A stretch of 64,000 bases of DNA from CAMDBL01 sp964498125 (GCA_964498125.1 CAZCGE010000062.1:32902-96901); one strand, 5' to 3'; shown: positions 32,276-41,108, counted from the first letter of the stretch. Translations and numbers: made by a program. Notes: a model not told the origin generated them from the letters alone.

Positions 32276-35200
32276 CATCGGGCGCCAACCAGAGAGCGGT
32301 CGCGCTGTTCCGCCCACCAGGCTGGAGGCGCTGGCGCGTGCCAGCGGCGCTGCTGGCGCTGGTTGCGGTCGGCCTTGGATTTTGCGGGGCTGCGCTGGCC
32401 TTACAACCCATCGTGGTTGCGCCCGAGCTCGACCGACTTGAAGTCACCATGCTCGGCGAGATCTATGACGGCCGCGGCGACAGCCTGCAGATGGAGACCG
32501 CGCCTGGCGCCGATGGCATATCCGGGCGCATGTCGGTGCGCGCCACGACGCCGGGCACGAACCCGAGCTGGATGGTTTTCGCGCTGCGCAATTCGACCGA
32601 CAAGCAGATTGAACGCTGGGTCACGGCAGAGCGTTACAGTGTCATCGGCTCGGGCGTGGTCTGGCCCGATCTCGATTCGCGGCGCATCGAGGCGCTGACA
32701 CCATCCCTCGGCTTCGTCCCCGAGCGCGTCAAGAGCGATCGCGCCGACATCTTCAAGGTGACGCTGGAGCCGGGCCAGACCATCACCTATGTGGCGGAGC
32801 TGTCCTCCGACCGGTTCGCCCGCGTCTATCTGTGGAAGCCTCTCGACTACGAGCTGAAGGCGCGCGACCGCCAGCTTTTCAATGGCATCAACCTCGGCCT
32901 TGTCGGCCTTCTGGCTATCTTCCTGACAGCGGTGTTTGCCGCCAATCACAAGATCATCTTCCCGGCCACGGCACTGGTCGCGTGGTGCGTGCTGGCCTAC
33001 CTGTGCGTCGATTTCGGCTTCTGGCACAAGCTGTTCCAGCTGCGGCCGGAGGAAAACGCGGTCTCCCGCGCAGCCACCGAGGCCGCGATCGCGGCAAGCC
33101 TGGTGATGTTTCTCTACGCTTTTCTGCGACTGGGCTTTTGGCATGGCATCGTTCGTGTCCTGGCCGGTGCCTGGATCGTCGGCCAGCTTGCGCTCGTGGC
33201 GATGGCGGTCGTCGATCCGCGCCTGGCCTCGACGTTCGCGCGCGTTTCCTTCTTGGTCATCGGCATCGTCGGGTTCTGCTTCACGCTGTTTCTGGCGCTC
33301 AGGGGCCAGGACCGGGCGCTGGCGCTGGTGCCGACCTGGCTGCTGTTCCTGGTCTGGGTGTTTGGCGCCGGCGTCGTCGTGACGGGCCGGCTGTCGGGCG
33401 ATGTCGTCGTCTCGGGTCTGGTCGCCGGCCTGGTGCTGATCGTCATCCTGCTGGGCTTTACGGTGACGCAGTTCGCATTCCGTGCGCTGGAGCCGCTCTA
33501 TGGCGCCTCGCCCTCCGACCTACAGCTGCGGTCATTGGCCGTCGATGGCGCCGGTGCGGCGATTTGGGAATGGAACACGCGCCGCGACGAATTCAAGGTC
33601 AGCTCGCATGTCGAGGCCGCACTTGGATTGTCGGCGGGCGTGCTCTCGACGACGGTCGATGATTTCGTCAGGCATATGCACTCGGCCGATCGCGAGCGCT
33701 TCCGCCTCACGCTTTGGTCGGTGCAGGAACGCAACGGCGGCACCATTGCGATCGATTTTCGCATGCGTCACGCCGACAACACCTATCGCTGGTTCGAAAT
33801 CGAGGCCGCCAGTCTGCAGGCGACGGACCGGGGCCCGTTGCGGTGTGTCGGCCTGATGCGCGACGTTACCGATTCCAAGCGCGCGCACGAGCGGCTGCTG
33901 CACGATGCCGTCTACGACAGCCTGACCGGGTTGCCAAACCGCGAGCTGCTCCTCGATCGGCTTTCGGTCGCCTGCCTGCATGCCGCCGACGGGCAACATG
34001 TGCGCCCGACCGTCATCTTCATCGACGTCGACAAGTTCAAGGGCGTCAATACCGCACTCGGCATGATCGCCGGTGACAGCCTGCTGCTGACCATCGCCAG
34101 GCGTCTGGAGCGCCACATCGGGCCGTTCGATACCCTTGCCCGCATCGGCGGCGATCAATTCGCCATCGTGATTGCCACCGAGCAGGACCCGCGCGAGCTC
34201 GCCGCCCTTGCCGAGCGCATCAGGCGCTCGCTCAGGTCGCCGATCAAGATCTCGGCGCAAGACATTGTGCTCACCGGCTCGCTCGGCATTGCCGTCTGGG
34301 AGGGGCAGGGCAAGAGGCCGAACGACCTGCTGAAGGATGCCGAGATCGCCATGTACCGTGCCAAGCGGGGTGGCAGCGATCGCATCGAGATCTTCCGGCC
34401 CGAGATGACGGGTGACCGCAACGAGCAGGCGGCCATCGAGGCCGATCTGATCCGCGCTCTGGAAAAGGGCCATGTGCGGATGCTCTTTCAACCCATTATC
34501 TATCTGTCGACGGAGGAACTTGCCGGCTTCGAAGGCGTTTTGCGCTGGGAGCATCCCAAGTTCGGCGTCACCAACCCCATGACCCTGGCGGAGATCGACG
34601 ACAACAGCGAGGTCATTGCCAAGCTCGGCACTTATGCCCTGTCGCGCGCCATACAAGAAGTGGCGCGCTGGCAAAAGGAGCTGCCGCGTCCGGACCAGCC
34701 GCTGTTTGTCTCGGTCGCCGTTTCCAGCCGGCAATTGTTCCGCCAGAACCTGATGCAGGAGGTCCGGCATATTTTCGGCCGGGCGCTGGTGCCGAAGGGT
34801 GCGCTGAAGCTCGAGGTGAACGAATCCCTGCTCATGGAAAATCCGGAGCAGGCCGCCGAGATTCTCGAGTGGCTGCGTGGCGCCGGCGCCGAATTGTCGC
34901 TCAACGACTTCGGCACGGGCTACTCGTCGGTGGCCTATCTGCAGCGTTTCGCCTTCGATACCGTCAAACTCGACCGCGGCCTGGTGCAGAACGCCAGCCC
35001 GGACGGCGCCGGCTCGGCCATGGTTCGCTCGATCGTGGCGCTGGCCCACGAGCTCGGCAAGAAGATCGTTGCCGATGGCGTGGAAACCGCGCAGGACGTT
35101 GCCTTCCTGCGCTCGATCGGCTGCGAATACGCGCAGGGCGACTATTACAGCGAGCCGATGGGCGACCGGGAGGTGCTGCAACTGCTGCGCACGGTGCGCA

Positions 35201-35955
35201 AGTCCGAGCGCAAGCTGCACCGGCGCGGGTTCCGGCGTGCCAGGATGAAGGAAAGCAGGATCCGCCGGCGCGAGCGGGCGAGGCCGGACGCACCGCTGGA
35301 ACAAATTGCCGATCGCACGAACGTCGCGGACAACAGCCGCAAGCGGACCAGTGGCGCCAATGGCAAGCAGCCGGAGGGGCGCCAGCGGTCGACGGCCAAG
35401 AGCCAGCAGCGCGACGAAGGTAGCCGCGTGCGCCGGCGCAACGAGCCGCTGGAGTTCGCATCTCGAGTGCCGTCTGAGCGGGGCTCCGCCAATACGGGCG
35501 CGCAAGGCCCGCACACGCTGCCGCCTGGGTTGCCCCAACATGCCATGGGTTTTGCCCAGCACGGCGACCATCGCGGCGGCACCGCGCCGCCATCCGCGTT
35601 TGGTGACAACGGCAACATGCCGGCGTCTGATCGCGGTTATGCGATGCACAACGGCGGCGGGCCGGCGCTGGTGCCGACGGTTGCGGTCCATGGCGGGCAG
35701 GGGCAGGCTTTCCCGCCGCCGGCCGCTGCTGCGCCACTGCCGCCATTCTCATCGGCGCTTCCCGCCGCGCCACCGCCTGGCCAAGCCAGTCCAGCCCCGA
35801 CGACGCAGTCTGCCTTGCCAGAGCTGAAAACGCTGCCGCCGGCCATTGCCGCGAGCCTGGCGCGGCTGGCCGGCATCCCGGCCGGGTCCAACGCGCCGGC
35901 GGCCGAGTCCGATCCGCAAGGCCGGCCACATCCGCCGGCGGGCGAGGAACGCTAA
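32272..35955 (+). CDS. Membrane sensor with PAS, degenerate GGDEF and degenerate EAL domains
   Basis: This 1,227-residue protein has an N-terminal signal/anchor, a periplasmic sensor domain (about 40-200) and seven membrane helices (about 205-405, 7TMR-DISM style). A PAS domain (about 420-540), a GGDEF domain, an EAL domain and a 200-residue basic, then Pro/Ala-rich tail follow. The cyclase motif reads GGDQF instead of GGDEF. In the EAL domain EAL is EGV, the usual VNxS is VAVS, DDFGTG is NDFGTG and AEGVET is ADGVET. Several metal or catalytic residues are therefore altered, and it is more likely a c-di-GMP-binding or scaffold protein than an enzyme. Confidence 0.9.
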   Translation: MTSGANQRAVALFRPPGWRRWRVPAALLALVAVGLGFCGAALALQPIVVAPELDRLEVTMLGEIYDGRGDSLQMETAPGADGISGRMSVRATTPGTNPSWMVFALRNSTDKQIERWVTAERYSVIGSGVVWPDLDSRRIEALTPSLGFVPERVKSDRADIFKVTLEPGQTITYVAELSSDRFARVYLWKPLDYELKARDRQLFNGINLGLVGLLAIFLTAVFAANHKIIFPATALVAWCVLAYLCVDFGFWHKLFQLRPEENAVSRAATEAAIAASLVMFLYAFLRLGFWHGIVRVLAGAWIVGQLALVAMAVVDPRLASTFARVSFLVIGIVGFCFTLFLALRGQDRALALVPTWLLFLVWVFGAGVVVTGRLSGDVVVSGLVAGLVLIVILLGFTVTQFAFRALEPLYGASPSDLQLRSLAVDGAGAAIWEWNTRRDEFKVSSHVEAALGLSAGVLSTTVDDFVRHMHSADRERFRLTLWSVQERNGGTIAIDFRMRHADNTYRWFEIEAASLQATDRGPLRCVGLMRDVTDSKRAHERLLHDAVYDSLTGLPNRELLLDRLSVACLHAADGQHVRPTVIFIDVDKFKGVNTALGMIAGDSLLLTIARRLERHIGPFDTLARIGGDQFAIVIATEQDPRELAALAERIRRSLRSPIKISAQDIVLTGSLGIAVWEGQGKRPNDLLKDAEIAMYRAKRGGSDRIEIFRPEMTGDRNEQAAIEADLIRALEKGHVRMLFQPIIYLSTEELAGFEGVLRWEHPKFGVTNPMTLAEIDDNSEVIAKLGTYALSRAIQEVARWQKELPRPDQPLFVSVAVSSRQLFRQNLMQEVRHIFGRALVPKGALKLEVNESLLMENPEQAAEILEWLRGAGAELSLNDFGTGYSSVAYLQRFAFDTVKLDRGLVQNASPDGAGSAMVRSIVALAHELGKKIVADGVETAQDVAFLRSIGCEYAQGDYYSEPMGDREVLQLLRTVRKSERKLHRRGFRRARMKESRIRRRERARPDAPLEQIADRTNVADNSRKRTSGANGKQPEGRQRSTAKSQQRDEGSRVRRRNEPLEFASRVPSERGSANTGAQGPHTLPPGLPQHAMGFAQHGDHRGGTAPPSAFGDNGNMPASDRGYAMHNGGGPALVPTVAVHGGQGQAFPPPAAAAPLPPFSSALPAAPPPGQASPAPTTQSALPELKTLPPAIAASLARLAGIPAGSNAPAAESDPQGRPHPPAGEER

Positions 35956-36078
35956 CCCGAGCCGGCCGATTGCCAGACAATTAGGGACGTCACCGATCGT
36001 CAGGCTTTCTGGCGGTCGAAGGACTTGCTAGGCTCAGGGTCCGCGCGCACTTTTCTCCGACCGCCGAGCGAGGGTTCC

Positions 36079-36960
36079 ATGGCCATCGACGAGCCATCCG
36101 CCAAGCCGACCGACGCCAGCCGCGCTCCGGTGCGCATGTCCAGCTATACCTTGAGCGTGCGCGATATCGGCCGCTGCTCGGACTTCTATCAGAGCAGCAT
36201 CGGGCTGCAGGTGCTCGATCGCGGCGAGGACCTGGCGGTGCTCGGCGTCAGCGGTGTGCCGCTGTTGCGCCTGGAGCAGCATGCGGACTCGATGCCTGAT
36301 GATCCGAAGGCGGCGGGCCTGCACCACCTGGCGTTTCTGATGCCGACACGGCGCAATCTTGCCGATTGGTATCGCCACTCGCGCCAGATCGGCTTGACCA
36401 TCACCCGCACCGGCGATCACCACGTCAATGAGGCGCTCTACTTCGATGATCCGGAAGGCAATGGCTGCGAGTGCTACGCGGATCGGCCTGTGACCCACTG
36501 GCAGTGGGATGCCGACGGCAAGGTCTACATCCCGACCACTCCGGTCGACTTGGACAACCTGCGGCGCGACGAAAGTGCGCAAGTGATGGCCTGGCAAGCG
36601 CCCGGCGGCCTGCGCATCGGCCACATCAACCTGCGGGTCGGCGACCTCGACGCCTCCGAGACGTTCTATTGCAATCTGCTCGGTCTGGACCACACCTGCC
36701 GGCGCGAGGCGATGACCTTCATGTCGAGCGGCCGCTACCACCATCACATGGCAGCCAACATCTTTACCAGCCGTGGCGCCGGCCGCCGGGACGATGCGCG
36801 CGCCGGGCTTGTCTGGTTCGCCTTCGAGCACGACCACCGCTTCGATGCGGCGGCGGCCCGCGATCGGTTGCGGCGCGCCGGTGCGCCGGTCACCGAGCTT
36901 GATGCCGGATTCGAAACGCGCGACCCCTGGGGAACGCGCGTGCGCGTCGTCCGTGCCTGA
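36079..36960 (+). CDS. Two-domain VOC-family protein (extradiol dioxygenase / glyoxalase fold, CatE-like)
   Basis: This 293-residue protein carries two VOC modules. The first (about 15-140) contains LSVRDIGRCSDFYQSSIGLQVL and GLHHLAFLMPTR. The second (about 175-290) contains GHINLRVGDLDASETFYCNLLGL. Metal-ligand candidates are HLAF and the Glu in NGCECYADRP in the first half, and His in GHINL in the second. The arrangement fits catechol-2,3-dioxygenase-like proteins such as CatE. Substrate unknown. It is a single gene, convergent with the small gene and racemase that follow. Confidence 0.87.
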   Translation: MAIDEPSAKPTDASRAPVRMSSYTLSVRDIGRCSDFYQSSIGLQVLDRGEDLAVLGVSGVPLLRLEQHADSMPDDPKAAGLHHLAFLMPTRRNLADWYRHSRQIGLTITRTGDHHVNEALYFDDPEGNGCECYADRPVTHWQWDADGKVYIPTTPVDLDNLRRDESAQVMAWQAPGGLRIGHINLRVGDLDASETFYCNLLGLDHTCRREAMTFMSSGRYHHHMAANIFTSRGAGRRDDARAGLVWFAFEHDHRFDAAAARDRLRRAGAPVTELDAGFETRDPWGTRVRVVRA

Positions 36961-36978
36961 CCGGGGCCACCGACGTCG

Positions 36979-37122
36979 TCATCCTCGGCGCTCGACCGGC
37001 CGCACGCGCTCGTCTGGCGCGGGTGTAATCGCGCTGGGATCAACAGCCGCGAAGCGCCCAAGCGCTTTGTCAAAATCCATATCCAACGTCAGCGGTTTCT
37101 CGGGCTTCGTCTTTCTTGCCAT
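36979..37122 (-). CDS. 47-residue small hypothetical protein downstream of the racemase gene
   Basis: The frame MARKTKPEKPLTLDMDFDKALGRFAAVDPS and onward starts 3 nt after the racemase stop and ends at the TCA at 36979. The segment LDMDFDKALGRFAAVDP recalls a widespread family of short proteins that carry one helix with this pattern, some of which occur as antitoxin-like or regulatory peptides. The tight spacing suggests co-expression with the racemase. No strong ribosome-binding site is visible. Function unknown. Confidence 0.55.
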   Translation of the reverse strand: MARKTKPEKPLTLDMDFDKALGRFAAVDPSAITPAPDERVRPVERRG

Positions 37123-37125
37123 CGG

Positions 37126-37782
37126 TTAGCTCGCCAGCATGCGTTTCAGCTTGGTGATGGCCGCGCCCGGCGCCGTCAGCACCGGCACGTTGAGGCGGGC
37201 GGCCACCACGTCTTGCGCCCGCGAGGTGGAGAAGTGCGCGAGAATGACCGCGTCGCAGCCTTCAAGGTTATGCGCGGCATCGGCCAGCAGGCGGTTGTGC
37301 TCGGCGACGTCGCCGCGCACCACGGCATGCATCGCCGCGCTGACACAATGCGTCTTGATCTGGGCGCTGATCCCCCGGCTTGCGGCCAGGTCACGGAACT
37401 CCTGTTCGAGGCCAGCCACGGCGAATGACGCGGTCGCCAGCATGCCGATGCTGCGGCCGTGCTCGAGGGCCGCCTCGAACATCGCCTCGTTCGGCTTCAG
37501 AACCGGCATGGTGTTGGCCCGCTGCACGCTTTCGATCGCCTCGCCGAATGCCGAGCACGTATAGAGAATGGCGTCGGCGCGGCAGACCTTGGCGTAATCG
37601 GCCAGCCGCACGATCCGGTCGGCCAGCGGCGCGGTCAGCTCGGCCGTCTTGCCGCGGTCATGGAACAGCGACTCATCGAGGATGTTGGCGCGATCGGCTT
37701 CCGGCCACAGCCGCTTGAAAGCATCCTCGACGGGCTGCATGGCGATGGGGGACACGTGGATCAGGGCTATGCGCGGCGCCAT
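37126..37782 (-). CDS. Asp/Glu racemase-family protein (copy A)
   Basis: This 218-residue protein from MAPRIALIHVSP has the two cysteines of the Asp/Glu/hydantoin racemase family in YTCSAFGEAIE and near KTHCVSAAMHA. The family inverts amino acids or related acids without a cofactor, using two Cys as acid and base. The second Cys lacks the usual GC-T context, so the family call is good but the activity is not certain. Its leader contains three tandem AGGAAGG-containing repeats. Divergent from a second racemase-family gene at 38030. Confidence 0.85.
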   Translation of the reverse strand: MAPRIALIHVSPIAMQPVEDAFKRLWPEADRANILDESLFHDRGKTAELTAPLADRIVRLADYAKVCRADAILYTCSAFGEAIESVQRANTMPVLKPNEAMFEAALEHGRSIGMLATASFAVAGLEQEFRDLAASRGISAQIKTHCVSAAMHAVVRGDVAEHNRLLADAAHNLEGCDAVILAHFSTSRAQDVVAARLNVPVLTAPGAAITKLKRMLAS

Positions 37783-37792
37783 GTCGGTCAAT

Positions 37793-37849
37793 CCTTCCTG
37801 AAGAGTGCTGGCCTTCCTGAAGAGTGCTGGCCTTCCTGAATTGTGCTGG
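37793..37849. repeat. Three tandem 19-bp repeats in the racemase leader
   Basis: CCTTCCTGAAGAGTGCTGG occurs at 37793-37811 and 37812-37830, and with two changes at 37831-37849. On the minus strand each unit carries AGGAAGG, and the first lies about 10 nt before the racemase ATG as its ribosome-binding site. Two tandem 17-bp units (CCCACTCATGGGGTAGG type) follow at 37889-37922. Confidence 0.85.
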
Positions 37850-38029
37850 CGCCGTGCACGGAGGACTCACTGGGTCCCTCGCCGCGGCCCCACTCATGGG
37901 GTAGGCCCACTCATAGGGTAGGCTATTGCCGCGACGCCCAATGTGTCAAAGTCGGCGTGATCGACAAAGCCCGCGCTCCCCTGCAAAGGGCCTGCGATCA
38001 TGCGTGGCGAACGAGCAAGGACCGGTCCC

Positions 38030-38701
38030 ATGGCAACCCGTATCTGCGTCATTTCCCCGACCACGCGCGTCGCCCCGGATGTGGCGGAGGCGTTCCAGGC
38101 GCTGTGGCCGGAGGCCGAACTCGGGCAGATCGTCGATGACACGGTTTACCAGGATGTGCTCGGCCACAAGCTCGGGCTGACGCCGGCCATCAAGGCGCGT
38201 GTGCTGGCGCTGCTGCGGCAGGGTGAGGCTGCCGGCGCCAAGGCGATGCTGTTCACCGGCTCGATCTTTGGTGCGCTGATCGAGGAGCTGCGCACTGGGG
38301 TGTCCGTACCGGTGGTGACGTCGTCGCAGGGCCTGATCGAGGAGATATTCGCTGCTCCCTGCGAGGCGCCATCGCCCCGGATCGGCGTGCTGTCGACGGT
38401 GGCCCAATCGATCGTCGACCTGCGGCGCGACATTGCCCGCTACGCCAAGCCGCGCAAGCTCGACTACACGATCACGCAGCATGTCGCCGCGGAGGCGCGC
38501 CCGCTGTTCGAGAACGGGCAGCGCGCCGAGCACGATCGCATCGTGGTCGCAGCCTGCGAGCGCATGCACGATGTCGATGTGCTGGTGCTGCCGCAGTTTT
38601 CGCTCACCAGCGCGCATTTAGCGGTCCCGCGGATGCCTGGCCGCATCGTGCTGTGCGCGTCGCGATCCTCGATCGGGCTGCTGCGACGGCTGGCGGGGTG
38701 A
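38030..38701 (+). CDS. Asp/Glu racemase-family protein (copy B)
   Basis: This 223-residue protein begins MATRICVISPTTRVAPDVAEAF. It resembles copy A in fold and length but is diverged. The first-half catalytic position reads LFTGSIFGALIEEL, where copy A has YTCSAFGEAIE, so the usual first Cys is Gly-Ser here. The only other candidates are Cys in EAPCEAPSP and ERACERMHD-type positions. Loss of the first Cys argues against ordinary racemase activity. Divergent from copy A; the pair may act on the same compound class. Confidence 0.8.
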   Translation: MATRICVISPTTRVAPDVAEAFQALWPEAELGQIVDDTVYQDVLGHKLGLTPAIKARVLALLRQGEAAGAKAMLFTGSIFGALIEELRTGVSVPVVTSSQGLIEEIFAAPCEAPSPRIGVLSTVAQSIVDLRRDIARYAKPRKLDYTITQHVAAEARPLFENGQRAEHDRIVVAACERMHDVDVLVLPQFSLTSAHLAVPRMPGRIVLCASRSSIGLLRRLAG

Positions 38702-38742
38702 ATCGCAGCGTCGTTGGCACCCCTCGGCGATGGCGGGTACGA

Positions 38743-38808
38743 GAGCATTTTCCGCCAGAGTGGGCACCGGTTTGGCGTAGAAAATCCGACAAACAAAGGA
38801 CTAGAGCG
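38743..38808. repeat. Rhizobial-type palindromic intergenic element, copy 1
   Basis: The element GCATTTTCCGCCAGAGTGGG onward to GACAAACAAAGGACTAGAGC matches 50786-50850 with few differences. Outer parts pair as GCATTTTC/GAAAATGC-like arms, slightly decayed in this copy. It resembles dispersed RIME-type elements of Rhizobiales. Frames such as the LVLCLSDFLRQTGAH type come from it and are not genes. Confidence 0.8.
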
Positions 38809-39048
38809 AATTCCACGTGGTTTGGATCAGGCCGGCATCGTCAATCCAGCCGACGCAAGGGCGAACGTCGGACAGGTCGTTGCGTTCGGCAGGTCCCAGA
38901 GGGTAAGCTGCCATCATCCGGAGCGTCCGCGCAGGCCGAACGATCGGCAGCCCGTGACCCCTTGCAGACTCTAAGCAACGGCTTCCTGCACGCGACTGGT
39001 ATTCGCGTGGCCATCCAGGAAAGATGTTTGCGTGCTCTCAACCCGTTC
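38809..39048. other. Intergenic stretch, nothing recognised
   Basis: About 240 bp between the palindromic element and the multicopper-oxidase remnant. No frame has a credible start, ribosome-binding site and protein-like composition. Probably decayed sequence. Confidence 0.5.
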
Positions 39049-39129
39049 TTACGCAACGCGCAGCTCGGTCATCATGCCGGTGGCCATGTGGTATAGATGA
39101 TGACAGTGCAAGAACCATTGGCCCTTTAC
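39049..39129 (-). pseudogene. Remnant of a multicopper oxidase (CopA-type) 3' end
   Basis: The minus strand reads GQWFLHCHHLYHMATGMMTE, then LRVA and a stop. HCHxxxHM is the type 1/type 3 copper-ligand motif at the end of multicopper oxidases such as CopA. The frame is broken by a stop about five codons upstream. Only the tail survives, so a copper-resistance gene was once here. Confidence 0.65.
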
Positions 39130-39213
39130 TGATCACTCACCGTCTCGCGATTGACGTTGCGTTGTCTCAACCATCGAGCCGCAAATGCAACGCGGCGAGG
39201 TTGCCGTCCACCC

Positions 39214-39744
39214 TCAACTCTTGCTGTACATGATGTTCAACGAACCATCCACGTCGCTTCGAACGAGGCTACCAATGTCGGCGCAATGCGGCAGATTCTG
39301 CAGCGCAACTAAGATAAGTCCTTCATCTCCCGCGCAGAACCAGTGCGGGCAAAACGCTGGGACAAGAAGAATGTCGCCACGGACGATCGGTCGGGGAGAC
39401 GCTTCGCTTCCGCAGCCCGCCTTGCCAGCCCCGTCCTGGACGATATAGAGATGCCAGAAAGAATGGACGTGGGGTGACGTCTGCTCTCCCGGGCGTACGA
39501 CCTGCACAGCAAGGGACAGCCCCGGCGTCACGGTGCCTGGAGAACCGCCGGGCGTTTCTAGGGCAAGGGTGCCTCGCTCCCCGTGCGGAGCAGTTTGCAA
39601 TGCCCGACTTATTTTTGCCCAGGGCCAGAACACGGGACCAGCTGGCGGCCGCAAAGATCGCGCAAGATAATCCTCGAACAAGATTATACGACCTTCCTCG
39701 GCTTGCTGGTCTTCCGCTTCTGCCATCACGCGCGATGCCGTCAT
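39214..39744 (-). CDS. Cupin-domain protein
   Basis: This 176-residue protein has a single cupin barrel. VQVVRPGEQTSPHVHSFWHLYIV carries the first metal-binding pair, and IVRGDILLVPAFCPHWF carries the second-motif His. It resembles half of a bicupin such as gentisate 1,2-dioxygenase but has only one complete barrel. A GAGGG site lies 8 nt before the ATG at 39744. A 13-bp motif upstream of it is shared with the promoter of the LysR gene, so that regulator may control it. Substrate unknown. Confidence 0.8.
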   Translation of the reverse strand: MTASRVMAEAEDQQAEEGRIILFEDYLARSLRPPAGPVFWPWAKISRALQTAPHGERGTLALETPGGSPGTVTPGLSLAVQVVRPGEQTSPHVHSFWHLYIVQDGAGKAGCGSEASPRPIVRGDILLVPAFCPHWFCAGDEGLILVALQNLPHCADIGSLVRSDVDGSLNIMYSKS

Positions 39745-40089
39745 GCTGCAACCCTCGCTGTTGCGTAGATCTGGAAGAGTTGGTCTGTCGCGATCGCCGG
39801 TCATTGGGAGCTTGAAGAACAACGCTACACCTTGCAACAGCGCACTCATTACAGCAAGGTATGATAAGGCATTTCTGTAATCATTTAGTCATATGATGCC
39901 GGAACCTGTCGGCCTGCTGCAACGAAACTCGGTTGAGACTTCTGCAGTGCGGTCCTCCCGCTGGCGCGGAGTGCGCCCAAGCGAGAAGGCCGGACTTGCG
40001 CGTGTTTGTTGGGTGACTCTGCCTCGCCCGCTGCGGTCACTCGTGGCAGCCGCAATCGCCGCGACGTTCTACGCCGCAAGACATCTACC
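39745..40089. promoter_or_regulatory. Cupin gene upstream region with a motif shared with the LysR promoter
   Basis: About 345 bp with no convincing gene. At 39871-39883 the minus strand reads TGATTACAGAAAT, and at 40963-40975 the plus strand reads TGATTACTGAAAT, just upstream of the LysR start. The motif is a near-palindrome of ATT-N5-AAT form, suitable for a LysR-type T-N-A site. Confidence 0.4.
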
Positions 40090-40953
40090 TCATTTTGTTG
40101 TTGCTCGGATCGCGGCGGACAAGATTCTGAGTGAGTTGCGCGCCTGTCGATCAGCTACGTTTGAATGGAGCATCACGTCCCGCGAAGGCAATGGAGGGAG
40201 ACCCAGTTGCTTCCCGACGTCGATTACACCGGGGGGCGCCACGCGGCGCCCAAGCGCGGCCACGGCAAGGCCGGCGGAGACAGCGGCTCCGATTGTCGCG
40301 ATGCCACCGCCAACAAACACTTCCATCCATGGGATCCCAGCCGTCTCCAGGGTGGTGACCGCCATCTCGCGAACGCTGCAGGGCTCGGCCTGAGTTGCCA
40401 ATCGCAATTTCTCGCCCGCATGATGCTCGAAATCCTGCGATGCCATCCACCCGAATTCTTCTTCAAGGATCACCTCGGCACCGCGGCGCCGGTTGTCATG
40501 TCGCAGCACGATGGCAGCGTCGAGGAGGCCGCGACTGAACTCGGCAAGGATGTCGCGCGAAGCGGACACATGCATCTCCAGTACCAGATTAGGGTCCGAA
40601 CCATTTATGCGCTTCAGCAACAACGGCAGCTCGGCGCCGACGACGTGGTGGCTTATCCCAACCACCAATTTGCGCTGCTTAGCCGAGAAGGAACCCAAGG
40701 CCCCTTGATGGGCCGCAATCAAGCTACGAGCGGGGGCAAGGAAAATGTTGCCTTCCGCCGAGAGCCGCACTAGGCGAGGTGTGCGCTCGAAAAGGTGCCG
40801 ACCGAGTTCGTTCTCCAAACGCTTGATCTTCACGCTCACAGCAGACTGAGTCGTATCCATTGCTTCTGCGGCTCGCGTGAAGCTTTTCAAATCGGCGACC
40901 AGCACAAAGGCTTGCACCGCTTCCACATCCAAGGTTCGCATGTCGATAGTCAT
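40090..40953 (-). CDS. LysR-family transcriptional regulator
   Basis: This 287-residue protein has the N-terminal winged helix VEAVQAFVLVADLKSFTRAAEAMDTTQSAVSVKIKRLE, standard for LysR regulators, and a periplasmic-binding-like effector domain over the rest. It probably binds the TGATTACTGAAAT site 10-22 bp upstream of its own start and the matching site before the cupin gene 0.2 kb away. Effector unknown. Full length. Confidence 0.9.
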   Translation of the reverse strand: MTIDMRTLDVEAVQAFVLVADLKSFTRAAEAMDTTQSAVSVKIKRLENELGRHLFERTPRLVRLSAEGNIFLAPARSLIAAHQGALGSFSAKQRKLVVGISHHVVGAELPLLLKRINGSDPNLVLEMHVSASRDILAEFSRGLLDAAIVLRHDNRRRGAEVILEEEFGWMASQDFEHHAGEKLRLATQAEPCSVREMAVTTLETAGIPWMEVFVGGGIATIGAAVSAGLAVAALGRRVAPPGVIDVGKQLGLPPLPSRDVMLHSNVADRQARNSLRILSAAIRATTK

Positions 40954-41108
40954 TCGCGACTGTGATTACTGAAATAGCATTTCATATTATTTTCGCATGA
41001 GCAAGGGACCGCCCCGAGAGCAATCCCTGGGCACTCTTAGTAGTAACGGCGGTGCCTGGAGGCCCTCCGTAGTCTCCAACACAGCCAACGCAACGTTGGG
41101 GAAGCGCA

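Noticed and set aside
33532..35691. Long minus-strand ORF (719 codons) opposite the GGDEF/EAL gene
   Set aside because: It is the antisense shadow of a gene with clear PAS, GGDEF and EAL domains; composition is Arg/His/Gly-rich with no motif.
37889..37922. Two 17-bp tandem units as a separate regulatory array
   Set aside because: Only two copies with one change, in non-coding sequence between divergent genes; recorded with the neighbouring repeats but too little to interpret alone.
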